Assembly: GCA_965224525.1 (NCBI GenBank)
Contig: OZ245050.1
Coordinates: 3,348,001 to 3,412,000, forward strand
Reading direction: 5' to 3'
DNA: 64,000 nucleotides
Source of the DNA: Granulosicoccus sp036478565
GTDB taxonomy: Bacteria; Pseudomonadota; Gammaproteobacteria; Granulosicoccales; Granulosicoccaceae
Shown: positions 43,659-53,400 of the stretch, piece by piece
How positions within the stretch are numbered: the stretch's first letter is position 1
How the letters are laid out: each line of letters opens with the position of its first letter
Program-made: the position numbers and the translations under genes
Notes under the pieces: generated by a model
Databases searched by the model: none
Told to the model about the DNA's origin: nothing
What the model saw: the letters and a program-made list of their open reading frames with translations, nothing else

Positions 43659-44726
43659 TCACCCCAACGCTGCCAGCAATGCGCGCTCACAGTCCGCCAT
43701 ACTGGCCGTACCACCAAGATCGGCAGTGCGGGCATCCGCATTCAGCAGTGCCGCTTCGACCGCCTGCATCGCCAGTGCTTCAGCTTCTGTTTCTCCCAAA
43801 TGGCCAAGCATCAGCGCACCGGTCCAGACAGCTGCAATTGGATTGGCCACGCCCTTGCCGGCGATATCAGGCGCTGAACCATGCACCGGTTCGAACAATG
43901 ACGGGTACTTGCCTTCTGGATTGATATTGCCGGACGGTGCAATACCGATGGAGCCTGCGATGGCAGGGCCAAGATCAGACAATATATCGCCAAACAGATT
44001 GGAGCCAACCACCACATCGAACCAGTCAGGGTGCAGAACAAAATGCGCCGTCAAGATGTCGATATGAAACTGATTGGTCTTGATGGCCGGAAACTCATTT
44101 GCCATGTTCCGAAACCGCTCATCCCAGAAAGGCATGGTATGCATGATGCCATTCGACTTGGTCGCTGATGTTACAAGTCCGCGCTTGCGGGTACTGGCCA
44201 GCTCAAACGCATAACGCATAATTCGATCAGTGCCCCGCCGTGTAAAGACGGACAGCTGAGACACCTGTTCTGCATCAGTACCACCATAAAGACGACCTCC
44301 AATTTCGGAGTATTCACCCTCGACATTTTCCCGCACCACGATAAAATCGATATCGCTGGCCTCTCTGTCACGTAGTGGAGAGGTAATACCCTTGAGCAAT
44401 CGCACCGGGCGAACATTGGCATACAGGTCCAGCTCACGCCGCATTGGTAACAGACTGTTCCAAAGCGACACATGATCCGGCACTGTTGGCCAGCCGATAG
44501 CACCCAGATAGATGGCATTAAAGTCCTTCAGCTTCTCTATACCATCAGTCGGCATCATCTGCCCTTTATCGACATAGCGGTCGCAGGACCAGTCGAATAC
44601 CTGCCAGTTCAGTTGAAAATTGCAGAGAGCGGCAATTCGTTCCAGTACGCGTTGCCCCACTGGGATGACTTCCTTGCCAATACCATCTCCGGGGATAACA
44701 GCGATGCGATACGCCTTGTGTTTCAT
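43659..44726 (-). CDS. Tartrate/isopropylmalate-type NAD dehydrogenase
   Basis: This is a beta-decarboxylating dehydrogenase of 355 residues. It shows IAVIPGDGIGKEVIP, the substrate-binding arginines (PMRRELDLYANVRPVR), the FIVVRENVEGEYSEIGGR motif, and the metal-binding VGSNLFGDILSDLGPAIAG and FEPVHGSAPDIAGKG. The form matches tartrate dehydrogenase/D-malate dehydrogenase (TtuC-like) more than LeuB. The ATG at 44726 is chosen; an in-frame TTG one codon upstream is possible. It is divergent from the D-amino-acid-dehydrogenase-like gene. Confidence 0.9.
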   Translation of the reverse strand: MKHKAYRIAVIPGDGIGKEVIPVGQRVLERIAALCNFQLNWQVFDWSCDRYVDKGQMMPTDGIEKLKDFNAIYLGAIGWPTVPDHVSLWNSLLPMRRELDLYANVRPVRLLKGITSPLRDREASDIDFIVVRENVEGEYSEIGGRLYGGTDAEQVSQLSVFTRRGTDRIMRYAFELASTRKRGLVTSATKSNGIMHTMPFWDERFRNMANEFPAIKTNQFHIDILTAHFVLHPDWFDVVVGSNLFGDILSDLGPAIAGSIGIAPSGNINPEGKYPSLFEPVHGSAPDIAGKGVANPIAAVWTGALMLGHLGETEAEALAMQAVEAALLNADARTADLGGTASMADCERALLAALG

Positions 44727-45046
44727 CAAATAAGTGTGTCAGTTGCTCTCGTTTTCCGGATTAGAATACGCCAGCTCTTCCAGAAACAGCCCCATCAGAT
44801 CCGGTAAAAGCGCCCGCACTACAGCATCGGCATTACACATTGTACCTATTCAATAACAACTGTACGCAGCAAAGCCAGGGCCTTGACGGTAAATGGTGAC
44901 CCAGCAAGTGCGCAGCCCCGCAATCAATGAGAACATAGGCGAACCATTGCTGCATTTCGTACAATCTTATTACATCACTAAAAATAGCGCGGACAGCCTT
45001 GCAGCGTTAACCTGTATCGTTCGACTAACAGATCTACTGCGAAACC
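44727..45046. other. Divergent promoter region
   Basis: 320 bases between the dehydrogenase gene (leftward) and the FAD oxidoreductase gene (rightward). It should hold both promoters. I see no strong palindrome, RNA gene or further coding frame. Confidence 0.4.
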
Positions 45047-46291
45047 ATGTCAAGAACCATAACCGTACTCGGCGCCGGTGCAGTCGGCGTCTCAACAGCC
45101 CTGCATCTGCAACAACGCGGCTGGCATGTCACTCTTGTTGATCGTCGCGAGCCCGGCAGTGAAACCTCGTTTGGCAACGCTGGTGTCATCAACAGTGGCT
45201 CTGTTTTGCCCATGAACAGCCCCGGCTTACACGGCAAGCTGGCATCACTGTTGGTAAACAACAAACCACAACTACGCTATAACCTGAAATATGTGGTGCG
45301 GCATCTGCCGTGGATGCTGCAATTCCTGCGCGCCAGTAATACTCGTGCCGCCACGCGCACAGCCAATGCCTTACATACCTTGGTTAAACCTTCGCTGGAG
45401 GAACACATGGCACTGATGCAGCGTACCGGCAATATGCATCGGTTGTCACAACAGGGATGGCTAAAAGTATTTCGATTCGGCGACGGGCTCGATCCGGGTG
45501 GCTTCGATTACCAGACATTCGAACGTCTCGGGGTGACCGCAGAACGCCTGAATCCGGCAGAAATCAACGATCTCGAACCGGCACTGAAACCCATCTTTCA
45601 AATGGGATATGTATTGCCAGGCGGCGGTTTCATTAACAACCCTGGAGCACTGATCGCGGAATATGCCCGGCAATTTGTGGCCGACGGAGGTGAACTCAGA
45701 AACGAAGCCATTACATCACTTTCGAGTGATGATGATGCACTCGTGTGCCACACCGAAAACGGCAGCTTGCATTGCGAACGGTTGCTGGTGGCCGCCGGGC
45801 CGTGGAGTGGCGAGTTGCTGGCTACTCTGGGTTATAACGTGCCTTTGGGTTTTGAACGGGGCTACCATGCGCACTTCACCATGAACGACGGTGTACGGTT
45901 AAAGCATTCCGTATACGATGCACATGCCGGTTATGTCATGGGACCGATGGAATACGGCGTTCGGTTAACTACCGGTGTTGAGCTGAACTACCGTGATGCG
46001 CCATCACAACCAAGCCAACTGGAACAGGTCATTCCGTTGATGCGCCAGGCGATTGATGTCGGGCCGCAAACGAATGACCCGATATGGCGCGGCAGCCGGC
46101 CAACGCTGCCGGATAGCAAACCCGTGATCGGACAAGCGCCCCGGCATCAGAACCTCTACCTCGCATTCGGTCACAATCATATCGGCATGATGACCGGACC
46201 GATAACCGGCAAATTGATCGCGCAGTTGGTCAGCGGCGTTACCACGGACATTGACCTACAACCTTTCTCGCCGCACCGATACTTGAGCTAA
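45047..46291 (+). CDS. FAD-dependent D-amino-acid-dehydrogenase-like oxidoreductase
   Basis: This is a DAO-family flavoprotein of 414 residues. The FAD-binding dinucleotide motif is at the N-terminus (VLGAGAVGVSTALHLQQRGW), followed by DRREPGSETSFGNAGVIN, which is typical of DadA. The C-terminal part has WRGSRPTLPDSKPVIGQAP and the AFGHNHIGMMTGPITGKLIA motif. It probably oxidises a D-amino acid or related imino substrate and feeds electrons to the respiratory chain. It converges on the racemase-TRAP operon, which fits a shared role in amino acid use. Confidence 0.88.
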   Translation: MSRTITVLGAGAVGVSTALHLQQRGWHVTLVDRREPGSETSFGNAGVINSGSVLPMNSPGLHGKLASLLVNNKPQLRYNLKYVVRHLPWMLQFLRASNTRAATRTANALHTLVKPSLEEHMALMQRTGNMHRLSQQGWLKVFRFGDGLDPGGFDYQTFERLGVTAERLNPAEINDLEPALKPIFQMGYVLPGGGFINNPGALIAEYARQFVADGGELRNEAITSLSSDDDALVCHTENGSLHCERLLVAAGPWSGELLATLGYNVPLGFERGYHAHFTMNDGVRLKHSVYDAHAGYVMGPMEYGVRLTTGVELNYRDAPSQPSQLEQVIPLMRQAIDVGPQTNDPIWRGSRPTLPDSKPVIGQAPRHQNLYLAFGHNHIGMMTGPITGKLIAQLVSGVTTDIDLQPFSPHRYLS

Positions 46292-46294
46292 GTG

Positions 46295-46356
46295 TTAACT
46301 TGGATTATTCGTGAAACGTCGGATTGTCACGACGTTTCATGAATAGCCCAGGTTAA
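46295..46356. terminator. Long hairpin between convergent genes (bidirectional terminator)
   Basis: TTAACTTGG (46295) pairs with CCAGGTTAA (46348-46356), and inside it TGAAACGTCG pairs with CGACGTTTCA around an 8-base loop. The hairpin sits directly between the ends of the D-amino-acid-dehydrogenase-like gene and the racemase gene, and reaches the racemase stop codon. It likely ends transcripts from both sides. Confidence 0.8.
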
Positions 46357-47075
46357 TACAGCGGGAAACGTCTCGGCATCAGGCCCGTCTGAAACCAGCA
46401 GATATAGCTGTACATCGAGTAAACAGGCAGGCCAATTGCCTTGCGAATATCGGCAGCATACGGAACCATATTAGTGCACTCGAGCACAATGGCACCCAGA
46501 TTTTCATGCTCGGTAACAAGGAGCTGAGCCGCGTCCAGCAAGTCTTGTCGACAGTCATCGATATTCAACTGCAAGTGTCCATCCAATATGCCTGCAGTAA
46601 AAGCACTGCCATTTTCTGTACCGACAATGGGGGTATCAAGCGGCACATTGGCCGCATTCAGGTGCTCATCGGTCAGGGTTGGTTTGAAGATGGTTATTAC
46701 TCCAACACGTTTGCCAGGCGGCAGCGTTGCCTGCACCATCGGTACTTGCATCAGCGCAGATGTTGCCACCGGCACCGACACGGCAGCAGAAATTTCATGC
46801 TGCATCAGAGCCAGAAACCCGCAGCTTGTGGTAATGCCATCTGCACCTGCTGCAACCAGATCCTGCGCGGCCGCGATGAACAGTGGCAGCATGTCCTTGC
46901 CGTTATGACGAACTATCAGATCCGGCGAAGCACCCGATACGACCCGATAGTGCACCGGAAAGGGCCATGTCAATGCATTGCCGATGTCGCCGGGTATACG
47001 CGGGAAGCTGGACTCAAGCGTGAGAATGCCAACCGATGCTGCATAGATCGACTTACCACCATGAACAACTGTCAC
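46353..47075 (-). CDS. Aspartate/glutamate racemase superfamily protein
   Basis: The 240-residue product has the paired catalytic cysteines of the Asp/Glu/hydantoin racemase superfamily: DGITTSCGFLAL and AIVLECTNMVPYA. Relatives also include maleate isomerase and arylmalonate decarboxylase, so the exact reaction is open. The start is a GTG with a GGAGG ribosome site 6 bases before it; no suitable ATG exists. It is the last gene of the dctPQM operon, 62 bases after dctM. Its place suggests that it converts the transported compound. Confidence 0.85.
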   Translation of the reverse strand: MTVVHGGKSIYAASVGILTLESSFPRIPGDIGNALTWPFPVHYRVVSGASPDLIVRHNGKDMLPLFIAAAQDLVAAGADGITTSCGFLALMQHEISAAVSVPVATSALMQVPMVQATLPPGKRVGVITIFKPTLTDEHLNAANVPLDTPIVGTENGSAFTAGILDGHLQLNIDDCRQDLLDAAQLLVTEHENLGAIVLECTNMVPYAADIRKAIGLPVYSMYSYICWFQTGLMPRRFPLY

Positions 47076-47137
47076 CGACTGCCTCCAAAACAGTTAACGT
47101 AAATCGTTTGCTTGCAGGCCGTCTGATCGGTCGAGAC

Positions 47138-48448
47138 TCAGCCCGGACCCGGGCGCATATTGCCCGGTAACCAGGTAGCAAGTTCCGGTACCAGAATCAA
47201 TATGAACACCATAACGACCATGATCAAGAACATGGGTATGGCGGCCCGGGCAATATAGCCCATGTCGTGCTTGGTCAGGCCTTGCAGAACAAACAGATTG
47301 AAGCCAATGGGCGGGGTGATCTGTGCCATTTCAACTGCCACTACGACGAAGATGCCGAACCAGATCAGGTCGATACCAGCCTGCCGCACCATCGGCTCCA
47401 CGACAGCCATGGTCAGCACTACGGATGAAATACCGTCAAGAAAACAACCCAGTACGACATAGAAAATCAGTAGAGCCATCAGCAGCTGAAAGCGAGACAG
47501 GTTTTGCGATGCTATGAAGTCAGCCAGATCGCGTGGCAGGCCGGTAAAACCCATCGACAATGACAGAAACGCCGCTCCCGCCAGAATTAGTGCGATCATT
47601 GCCGAGGTGCGCGTAGCGCCCATCAAACTCTGAGCGAATGTCTTCCACGATAGCGATCGCTGGAGCGCTGCCAGCAGCAATGCGCCAAGCACACCGAACG
47701 CAGCCGCTTCGGTAGCGGTGGCATAACCGCCGTACATCGAGCCTATAACCAGCAGAACCAGCAACATCACCGGCACCAGAAAGCGACTGTTGGAGACCTT
47801 CTGTGCAAAGCTCATATGCGGTTCCGGCGTTGGATTAAAATCGCTGGACAGCTTAGATGAAATCGCTACGTACAACATGAACAGCATGGCCAGTACCAGC
47901 CCAGGTAGCACGCCAGCCAGAAATAACTTGGTGATGGACTCATTAATAGTGACGCCATAAACGATCAATGTCAGCGATGGAGGAATCATCAACCCGAGCG
48001 TGGCAGCACCTGCGAGTGTGCCGATAATCATGCGTTCGGGGTAGTTGCGTTTTCTAAGTTCGGGAATCGACATCTTGCCAACTGTCGTCAGTGTGGCGGC
48101 AGATGAACCAGATACTGCTGCAAACACAGCGCAGCCAACGATATTGGTATGCACCAGACCACCCGGCAGGCGTGCCATCCATGGCGCGAGACCACGAAAC
48201 ATATCTTCACTGAGACGCGTACGAAACAGGATCTCACCCATCCAGATGAACAAGGGCAGCGCGGTGAGAGTCCACGACGATGTCATGGACCATATCGTCG
48301 TGATCATTGCATCACCCGGTGGGCGCGCAGCAAACAGCTCCATGCCAACCCAGGCAACGCCGATCAGTGCCAGACCAACCCAGACGCCCGAGCCAAGCAG
48401 CAGAAACAACACAAACAAAAAGATGATGACCGGCGCAAGTTGTTCCAT
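47138..48448 (-). CDS. dctM: TRAP transporter large membrane subunit
   Basis: This is the 436-residue DctM-type permease of a tripartite (TRAP) uptake system, with about 12 hydrophobic segments. Family motifs include LPLFIWMGEILFRTRLSEDM, GAATLGLMIPPSLTLIVYG and AQITPPIGFNLFVLQG. It uses the sodium gradient together with DctQ and the periplasmic DctP. It follows dctQ by 12 bases. A GGAG ribosome site precedes the ATG. Confidence 0.96.
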   Translation of the reverse strand: MEQLAPVIIFLFVLFLLLGSGVWVGLALIGVAWVGMELFAARPPGDAMITTIWSMTSSWTLTALPLFIWMGEILFRTRLSEDMFRGLAPWMARLPGGLVHTNIVGCAVFAAVSGSSAATLTTVGKMSIPELRKRNYPERMIIGTLAGAATLGLMIPPSLTLIVYGVTINESITKLFLAGVLPGLVLAMLFMLYVAISSKLSSDFNPTPEPHMSFAQKVSNSRFLVPVMLLVLLVIGSMYGGYATATEAAAFGVLGALLLAALQRSLSWKTFAQSLMGATRTSAMIALILAGAAFLSLSMGFTGLPRDLADFIASQNLSRFQLLMALLIFYVVLGCFLDGISSVVLTMAVVEPMVRQAGIDLIWFGIFVVVAVEMAQITPPIGFNLFVLQGLTKHDMGYIARAAIPMFLIMVVMVFILILVPELATWLPGNMRPGPG

Positions 48449-48460
48449 GGTTACTCCGGC

Positions 48461-48976
48461 TTAGTGCAACACATTGTCAGTCACAATGTTGTGCCGGCGG
48501 GTTGCCAGTAGCCGGATCAGGTTATCCCAGAAACAGACCGCCAACAACACCGAACCGAGCGCCATGCTCAACTGCGGTATCCATAGCGGAGTGGCGTCCT
48601 GTCCCTGGCTGATGTCATGGAATTTGTATGACCATCGTACGGCGCGTATTGCGTACCAGGCAAGATACGTTGACGCAACCGAACCAATTAGAAAACACCA
48701 GACATCCAGCCAGTGACCGCGCGGTCCCAATGCATTCAGGAGGATGCTGACGCGTATATGCGCGCCAGCATTAAGCGCATGGGCAAAGGCAAAAAAAGAG
48801 GCAGCCGCCATGCAATAACCGGCGTAGTCCGGCGCGCCACGAAATGTCGTGCCAGTCCAACGAGCGCCCATCTGCACCACGATCAATAACAACATGACGA
48901 GCAGAAACAGCGAAGCGATAATGCCTGCTGCAAAATACAGTCGATCAAGCACAAGTCGCAGCGATTGCCAGCTCAT
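48461..48976 (-). CDS. dctQ: TRAP transporter small membrane subunit
   Basis: This is the 171-residue DctQ subunit with four transmembrane helices and the typical GTTFRGAPDYAGYCMAAASFFAF region that pairs with DctM. It lies between the dctP and dctM genes in the expected order. The C-terminal helix SMALGSVLLAVCFWDNLIRL is normal for the family. Confidence 0.92.
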   Translation of the reverse strand: MSWQSLRLVLDRLYFAAGIIASLFLLVMLLLIVVQMGARWTGTTFRGAPDYAGYCMAAASFFAFAHALNAGAHIRVSILLNALGPRGHWLDVWCFLIGSVASTYLAWYAIRAVRWSYKFHDISQGQDATPLWIPQLSMALGSVLLAVCFWDNLIRLLATRRHNIVTDNVLH

Positions 48977-49014
48977 GGAAAAATCAATGCACTAACACTG
49001 CGCCTTGTTTAGCC

Positions 49015-50019
49015 TCAATTGGCCTTGAATGCATCGACGATAGCCTGACCGTCAGCGCCGGCATTTTCCAGCCACTCGGCAGTCATCGTGGAGCCAATCT
49101 CCTGTAGATCAGATTTCAGTTGATCGCCAGCCGGTGCGACGGTCATGCCTCCTTCAGCCAGCCCTTTCAACGTGAAGCCAGTGTACTCAGCAGACGCTTC
49201 GGTACCGCGTGTTTCGGCTACTGCAGCGCAATCTGTCACCATAGCCTTGTGCTCATCGCTGAGGCCGCTCCAGCTATCCTTGTTTACAAACACATAGTTA
49301 CGCGGCAGCCAGGCATCCACCTCATAGAAGTGTGTCAGGCTCTCCCAGACCTTGCGATCGTAACCGGTAGCACCCGAGGACACCATGGACTCTGCAACAC
49401 CGGTAGCAAATGCCTGCGAAATCTCAGCCGCTTCAACAGTTACCGGCAACATGCCAGTCAGCTCTGCCAGGCGAGCTGTGGCGTTGTTATAGGAACGAAA
49501 TTTGATGCCTTTCATATCAGCCACCGAGTTGACTTCTTTTTTGAAATACAGTCCCTGTGGAGGCCATGGCACGCCATATAACAGTACCAAACCTTGTTCA
49601 TCGAGTGTTTTTTCGATGCTCGGGCGCGCCGCTGCCCAGAGTTTGTCCGAGTCTTCGAATGAGCTCGCCAGAAACGGCACCGAATCGAAGCCGAATATCG
49701 GGTTTTCATTCTGATGACCAGATAGCAGCCGCTCACCTATCGGTGCCTGACCAGTCTGCACGGCGCGTTTAATGTCCGCGCCCTTAAACAACGAACCCGA
49801 CGGATGGGTGACTATTTCAATCTCACCACCGGTGCCTTCGGTTACACATTGACCAAACTCAGCAGCGTTTTCACTGTGAAAATTGGTGGCTGCATAAGCC
49901 AGCGGCATATCCCACTTTTCTGCCATAGCGGTTGCTGACAGGCTCAATGCAACGATGGTTACACTGCCTATGATCACTGCGCGGCACTGCCTTAGTACGG
50001 CTGTTTCAATTTTACTCAT
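49015..50019 (-). CDS. dctP: TRAP transporter periplasmic substrate-binding protein
   Basis: This is a 334-residue DctP/YiaO-family binding protein with a signal peptide (about 31 residues, ending AMA). The conserved region around residues 173-185 (MKGIKFRSYNNATARLAELT) holds the arginine that binds the carboxylate of the ligand, and the FATGVAESMVSSGATGYD segment is typical. Ligands of the family are organic acids, amino acids or compatible solutes. The racemase gene at the end of the operon suggests an amino acid or dicarboxylate. It is the first gene of the operon. Confidence 0.93.
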   Translation of the reverse strand: MSKIETAVLRQCRAVIIGSVTIVALSLSATAMAEKWDMPLAYAATNFHSENAAEFGQCVTEGTGGEIEIVTHPSGSLFKGADIKRAVQTGQAPIGERLLSGHQNENPIFGFDSVPFLASSFEDSDKLWAAARPSIEKTLDEQGLVLLYGVPWPPQGLYFKKEVNSVADMKGIKFRSYNNATARLAELTGMLPVTVEAAEISQAFATGVAESMVSSGATGYDRKVWESLTHFYEVDAWLPRNYVFVNKDSWSGLSDEHKAMVTDCAAVAETRGTEASAEYTGFTLKGLAEGGMTVAPAGDQLKSDLQEIGSTMTAEWLENAGADGQAIVDAFKAN

Positions 50020-50400
50020 TACCCACTCTCCCCGGTCGTTGTTTTTGATTCATCTTCAATATACCCATACACAGGGCGCTGCGCCAGAAAAACCACTAAG
50101 AAAACCGAGTTTGTCGTAACCGTGCTGGCATATGCTTTCAAACGGCCAACCGCTTCGGTAGGCAGTCAGCGCAAAACTGCTTCCCCCGGATTTTCATCTC
50201 GCCAAAAAAAAACAGCTAAATACCCACAGCAAAGATACGAGGCATCAATGTTTGCACAATCACCCGGGGGTAACAGGACATGACAGCGCCGACCAGTCAA
50301 CATTTGCCGTCGCAATAGCGTTACATTACCCCCAAAGTGGCAGGTTCCCTGCACCGCCGGGAATACTGCTCTTCTACTATTCAAACAGGATTGAAGCATC
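50020..50400. other. Divergent promoter region upstream of NAD-glutamate dehydrogenase
   Basis: 381 bases between dctP (leftward) and the glutamate dehydrogenase gene (rightward). Both promoters are expected here. No further gene or clear operator is visible. Confidence 0.4.
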
Positions 50401-53400
50401 ATGGCGAAAAGCGACCTGCTTCCCCAACCGGTAGCTCCCGATCGCGAGGAATTGCTCGAACGAATCCTTGAAGTGCTGCCAAAATCACTGGACAAGGCTC
50501 ATCAGAAGCAATTATCCAGGTTTATTCCACTGTGGCTCGGCGGGGCGTCTGCCGATGAACTGACGGCTTTGTCGCCCGAAGACCTGACTGGCGCACTGCT
50601 CTCACATTGGCAATTGTTGAAAACACATAATGCCAATGAGCCTGTCTACCGGATAATCAACCCGTCAGTAGAACAGCAAGGCTGGCACTCAGCGCACTCC
50701 GTCATCGAGCTGGCTGCAGTCGATCAGCCCTGGCTGGTCTCTTCCCTACGTTCCGCCCTGTCGCATGCTGACTATGAAATTCATTTGTTCGTTCACCCGA
50801 TAATGGCCATAGAGCGTAATACCAATGGCGATCTTCTGTCGGTCGAAGCTGCACACCACAATAATGCCACCACAAGACTGGAATCGCTGATTCACATAGA
50901 AATCGACTGCATTCCAGCCGACCAGCATGCCAAACTGATCGAGTTAATTGACAGGACGTTCCTGATGCTTGATGTGCGCCGCCAGGACAGCGAGGCATTG
51001 CAGGAACAAGTGGCATTGTTTGCAGACCATATAAAAGGAACAGAACAGGCCGACTTCGTACGCTGGCTGGACGCCCGCCAGTTTGCCTGTCTCGGAACTG
51101 CCAGCATTTTACCCGATGACGACGGGCAACTGGCCAGACTGAACAACGCACTTGGCATATTGTCGAGTGAGGCAGGTACTGATGCATGGACGGCGCAGGA
51201 TGTGCTGCCTCAGTCATCACTGCATATGATTGTCAACGCCGATGACGTCGTGCAGTTTTGCAAGGCCAGTCGCACAGCACCGCTAATCAGGAACGAACAT
51301 GCCGATTTGATCCTGATTCCGCACCGCGACAGCCAGAAGCACCTGACTCAGGTTGACGTCATTGTGGGTCTGTTCGTATCCGGTTTGCAAAACGAAGCCG
51401 TTAGCAGCATCCCCTGGCTGCGAGAGCGGGTCGAGCGTGTAATTGGTGCCTCCGGCATATCGCCAGACTCGCACAACGGAAAAGCCATTGCAGCAACTTT
51501 ACGCGGACTGCCGCGCGAAATGCTGTTGCATATTCGCAGTGAACCTTTGCTCGAGATGGTGTCCGGCATTGTCTCCTTGAACGAACGTCAGCGGGTCAAA
51601 TTGTTCAGCTCTACCGATGCATTTGGCCGTTTCTGTAATTGCCTCGTTTACCTGCCTCGCGACACCTACAGCCGCGAGCTGCGCCTGAGCATTGAAGCCA
51701 TACTGTTGACTCATGTTGATGCAACAGCTGCAAGCTTTGATATTCGTTTCTCTTCAGACTCTGCATTGGCAAGACTGCACTTTGTTATCCAGATGAACGA
51801 ACCGCTGGGTAGAACCATCGATTGGCAAACTATCGAACGGCGTATCCGTACTGCTGCCATCACCTGGAACGAGCAACTGGAATCCTGCCTGCGAGATCAA
51901 CATGATGAATTTGCAGCAATGGAACTGCAACACAAATATTCTGAAGCATTTCCGGCAAGCTATCGCGAAGACTACTCTGCACGTACTGCCGCTGCAGACA
52001 TCGAATTTATCGAACAAAGACTGACAGGCGCTGAGCCTGTCATGAGCTTCTATCGCCATATAGTTATTGATAGCGGCACGGTGAATTTCAAATTGTTTGC
52101 CCGCAATCAGCCGGTACCGTTGTCGGATGTCATTCCTGTCATTGAGAATATGGGACTTCGAGTGGAGACCGAGCACCCGTTTGAAATTCGACGACGCGAC
52201 GGCGAAACTGTCTGGATTCACGAATTTACCGTTGCAGAGCCTGGCGACGATAGACAGGAAACAGCCGATGCTGCAGCAAGAATTCAGGAGGCTTTTCGTC
52301 ACATCTGGCGCGGTGCTGTGGAAAATGATGGCTTCAATCAACTGATACTGGCTGCGGGCCTGGATTGGCGACAGGTTGTTGTGCTGCGAGCACTCTGCAA
52401 ATACCTGCTGCAAATCGACATCCCGTTTTCGCAGGACTACATGATCGACAGTCTGGTGGCAAATACCGCCATCACACGCCAGCTTGTCGAATTGTTTGAA
52501 CAACGATTCAACCCGGCTCTTGAGAACCAGGATACCAGCGTGAATCTTGAGCGACTGGATGCCGAACTTGATGCCGTCATCAGTCTCGATGAAGATCGCA
52601 TCCTGCGTAGTTATCGCAACCTGATTATGGCAATACTCAGAACCAATGCCTGGCGCACTGACGACAATGGTCGCCACCGCGATTACCTGTCATTCAAGTT
52701 CGACTCGGCAAACATCGCCGAACTGCCATTGCCACGACCGCTGTACGAAATATTTGTCTATGCCGCAGACTTCGAAGGCATTCATCTCCGGGGTGGTTCA
52801 GTTGCGCGCGGTGGCCTGCGCTGGTCTGACCGGCGTGAAGACTTTCGCACTGAGGTTCTGGGCCTGATGAAGGCACAGATGGTCAAAAACGCGGTCATCG
52901 TACCGGTTGGCTCAAAAGGCGGCTTTCACGTCAAGGCAACGCTACCAGCCGAACGGGAAGCCATGATGGAAGTTGTTATCAACTGCTACCGAAATTTTCT
53001 ACGCGGCTTACTGGATATTACCGACAACATTATCGGCGATTCAATCGTACCACCACCGCAGGTAGTACGGCATGACAGCGATGACCCCTATCTGGTAGTG
53101 GCGGCCGACAAAGGCACCGCAACCTTTTCTGACTACGCCAACGCGGTCGCCATCGACTATGGCTTCTGGTTAGGCGATGCTTTTGCCTCCGGCGGCTCTC
53201 AAGGGTATGACCACAAAGTCATGGGCATTACGGCTCGCGGCGGCTGGGAATCGGTCAAACGTCACTTCCGCATGCTCGGTACGGACATCCAGCAAGAACC
53301 CTTCAGAGTCGTCGGTATTGGCGATATGGCGGGCGATGTCTTTGGCAACGGTATGTTGTTGTCAAAGCAAATCAAGCTGGTCGCCGCATTCAATCATCAA

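Noticed and set aside
51754..52677. 307-codon minus-strand frame inside the glutamate dehydrogenase gene
   Set aside because: It is a shadow of the dehydrogenase coding strand with no start signal or domain.
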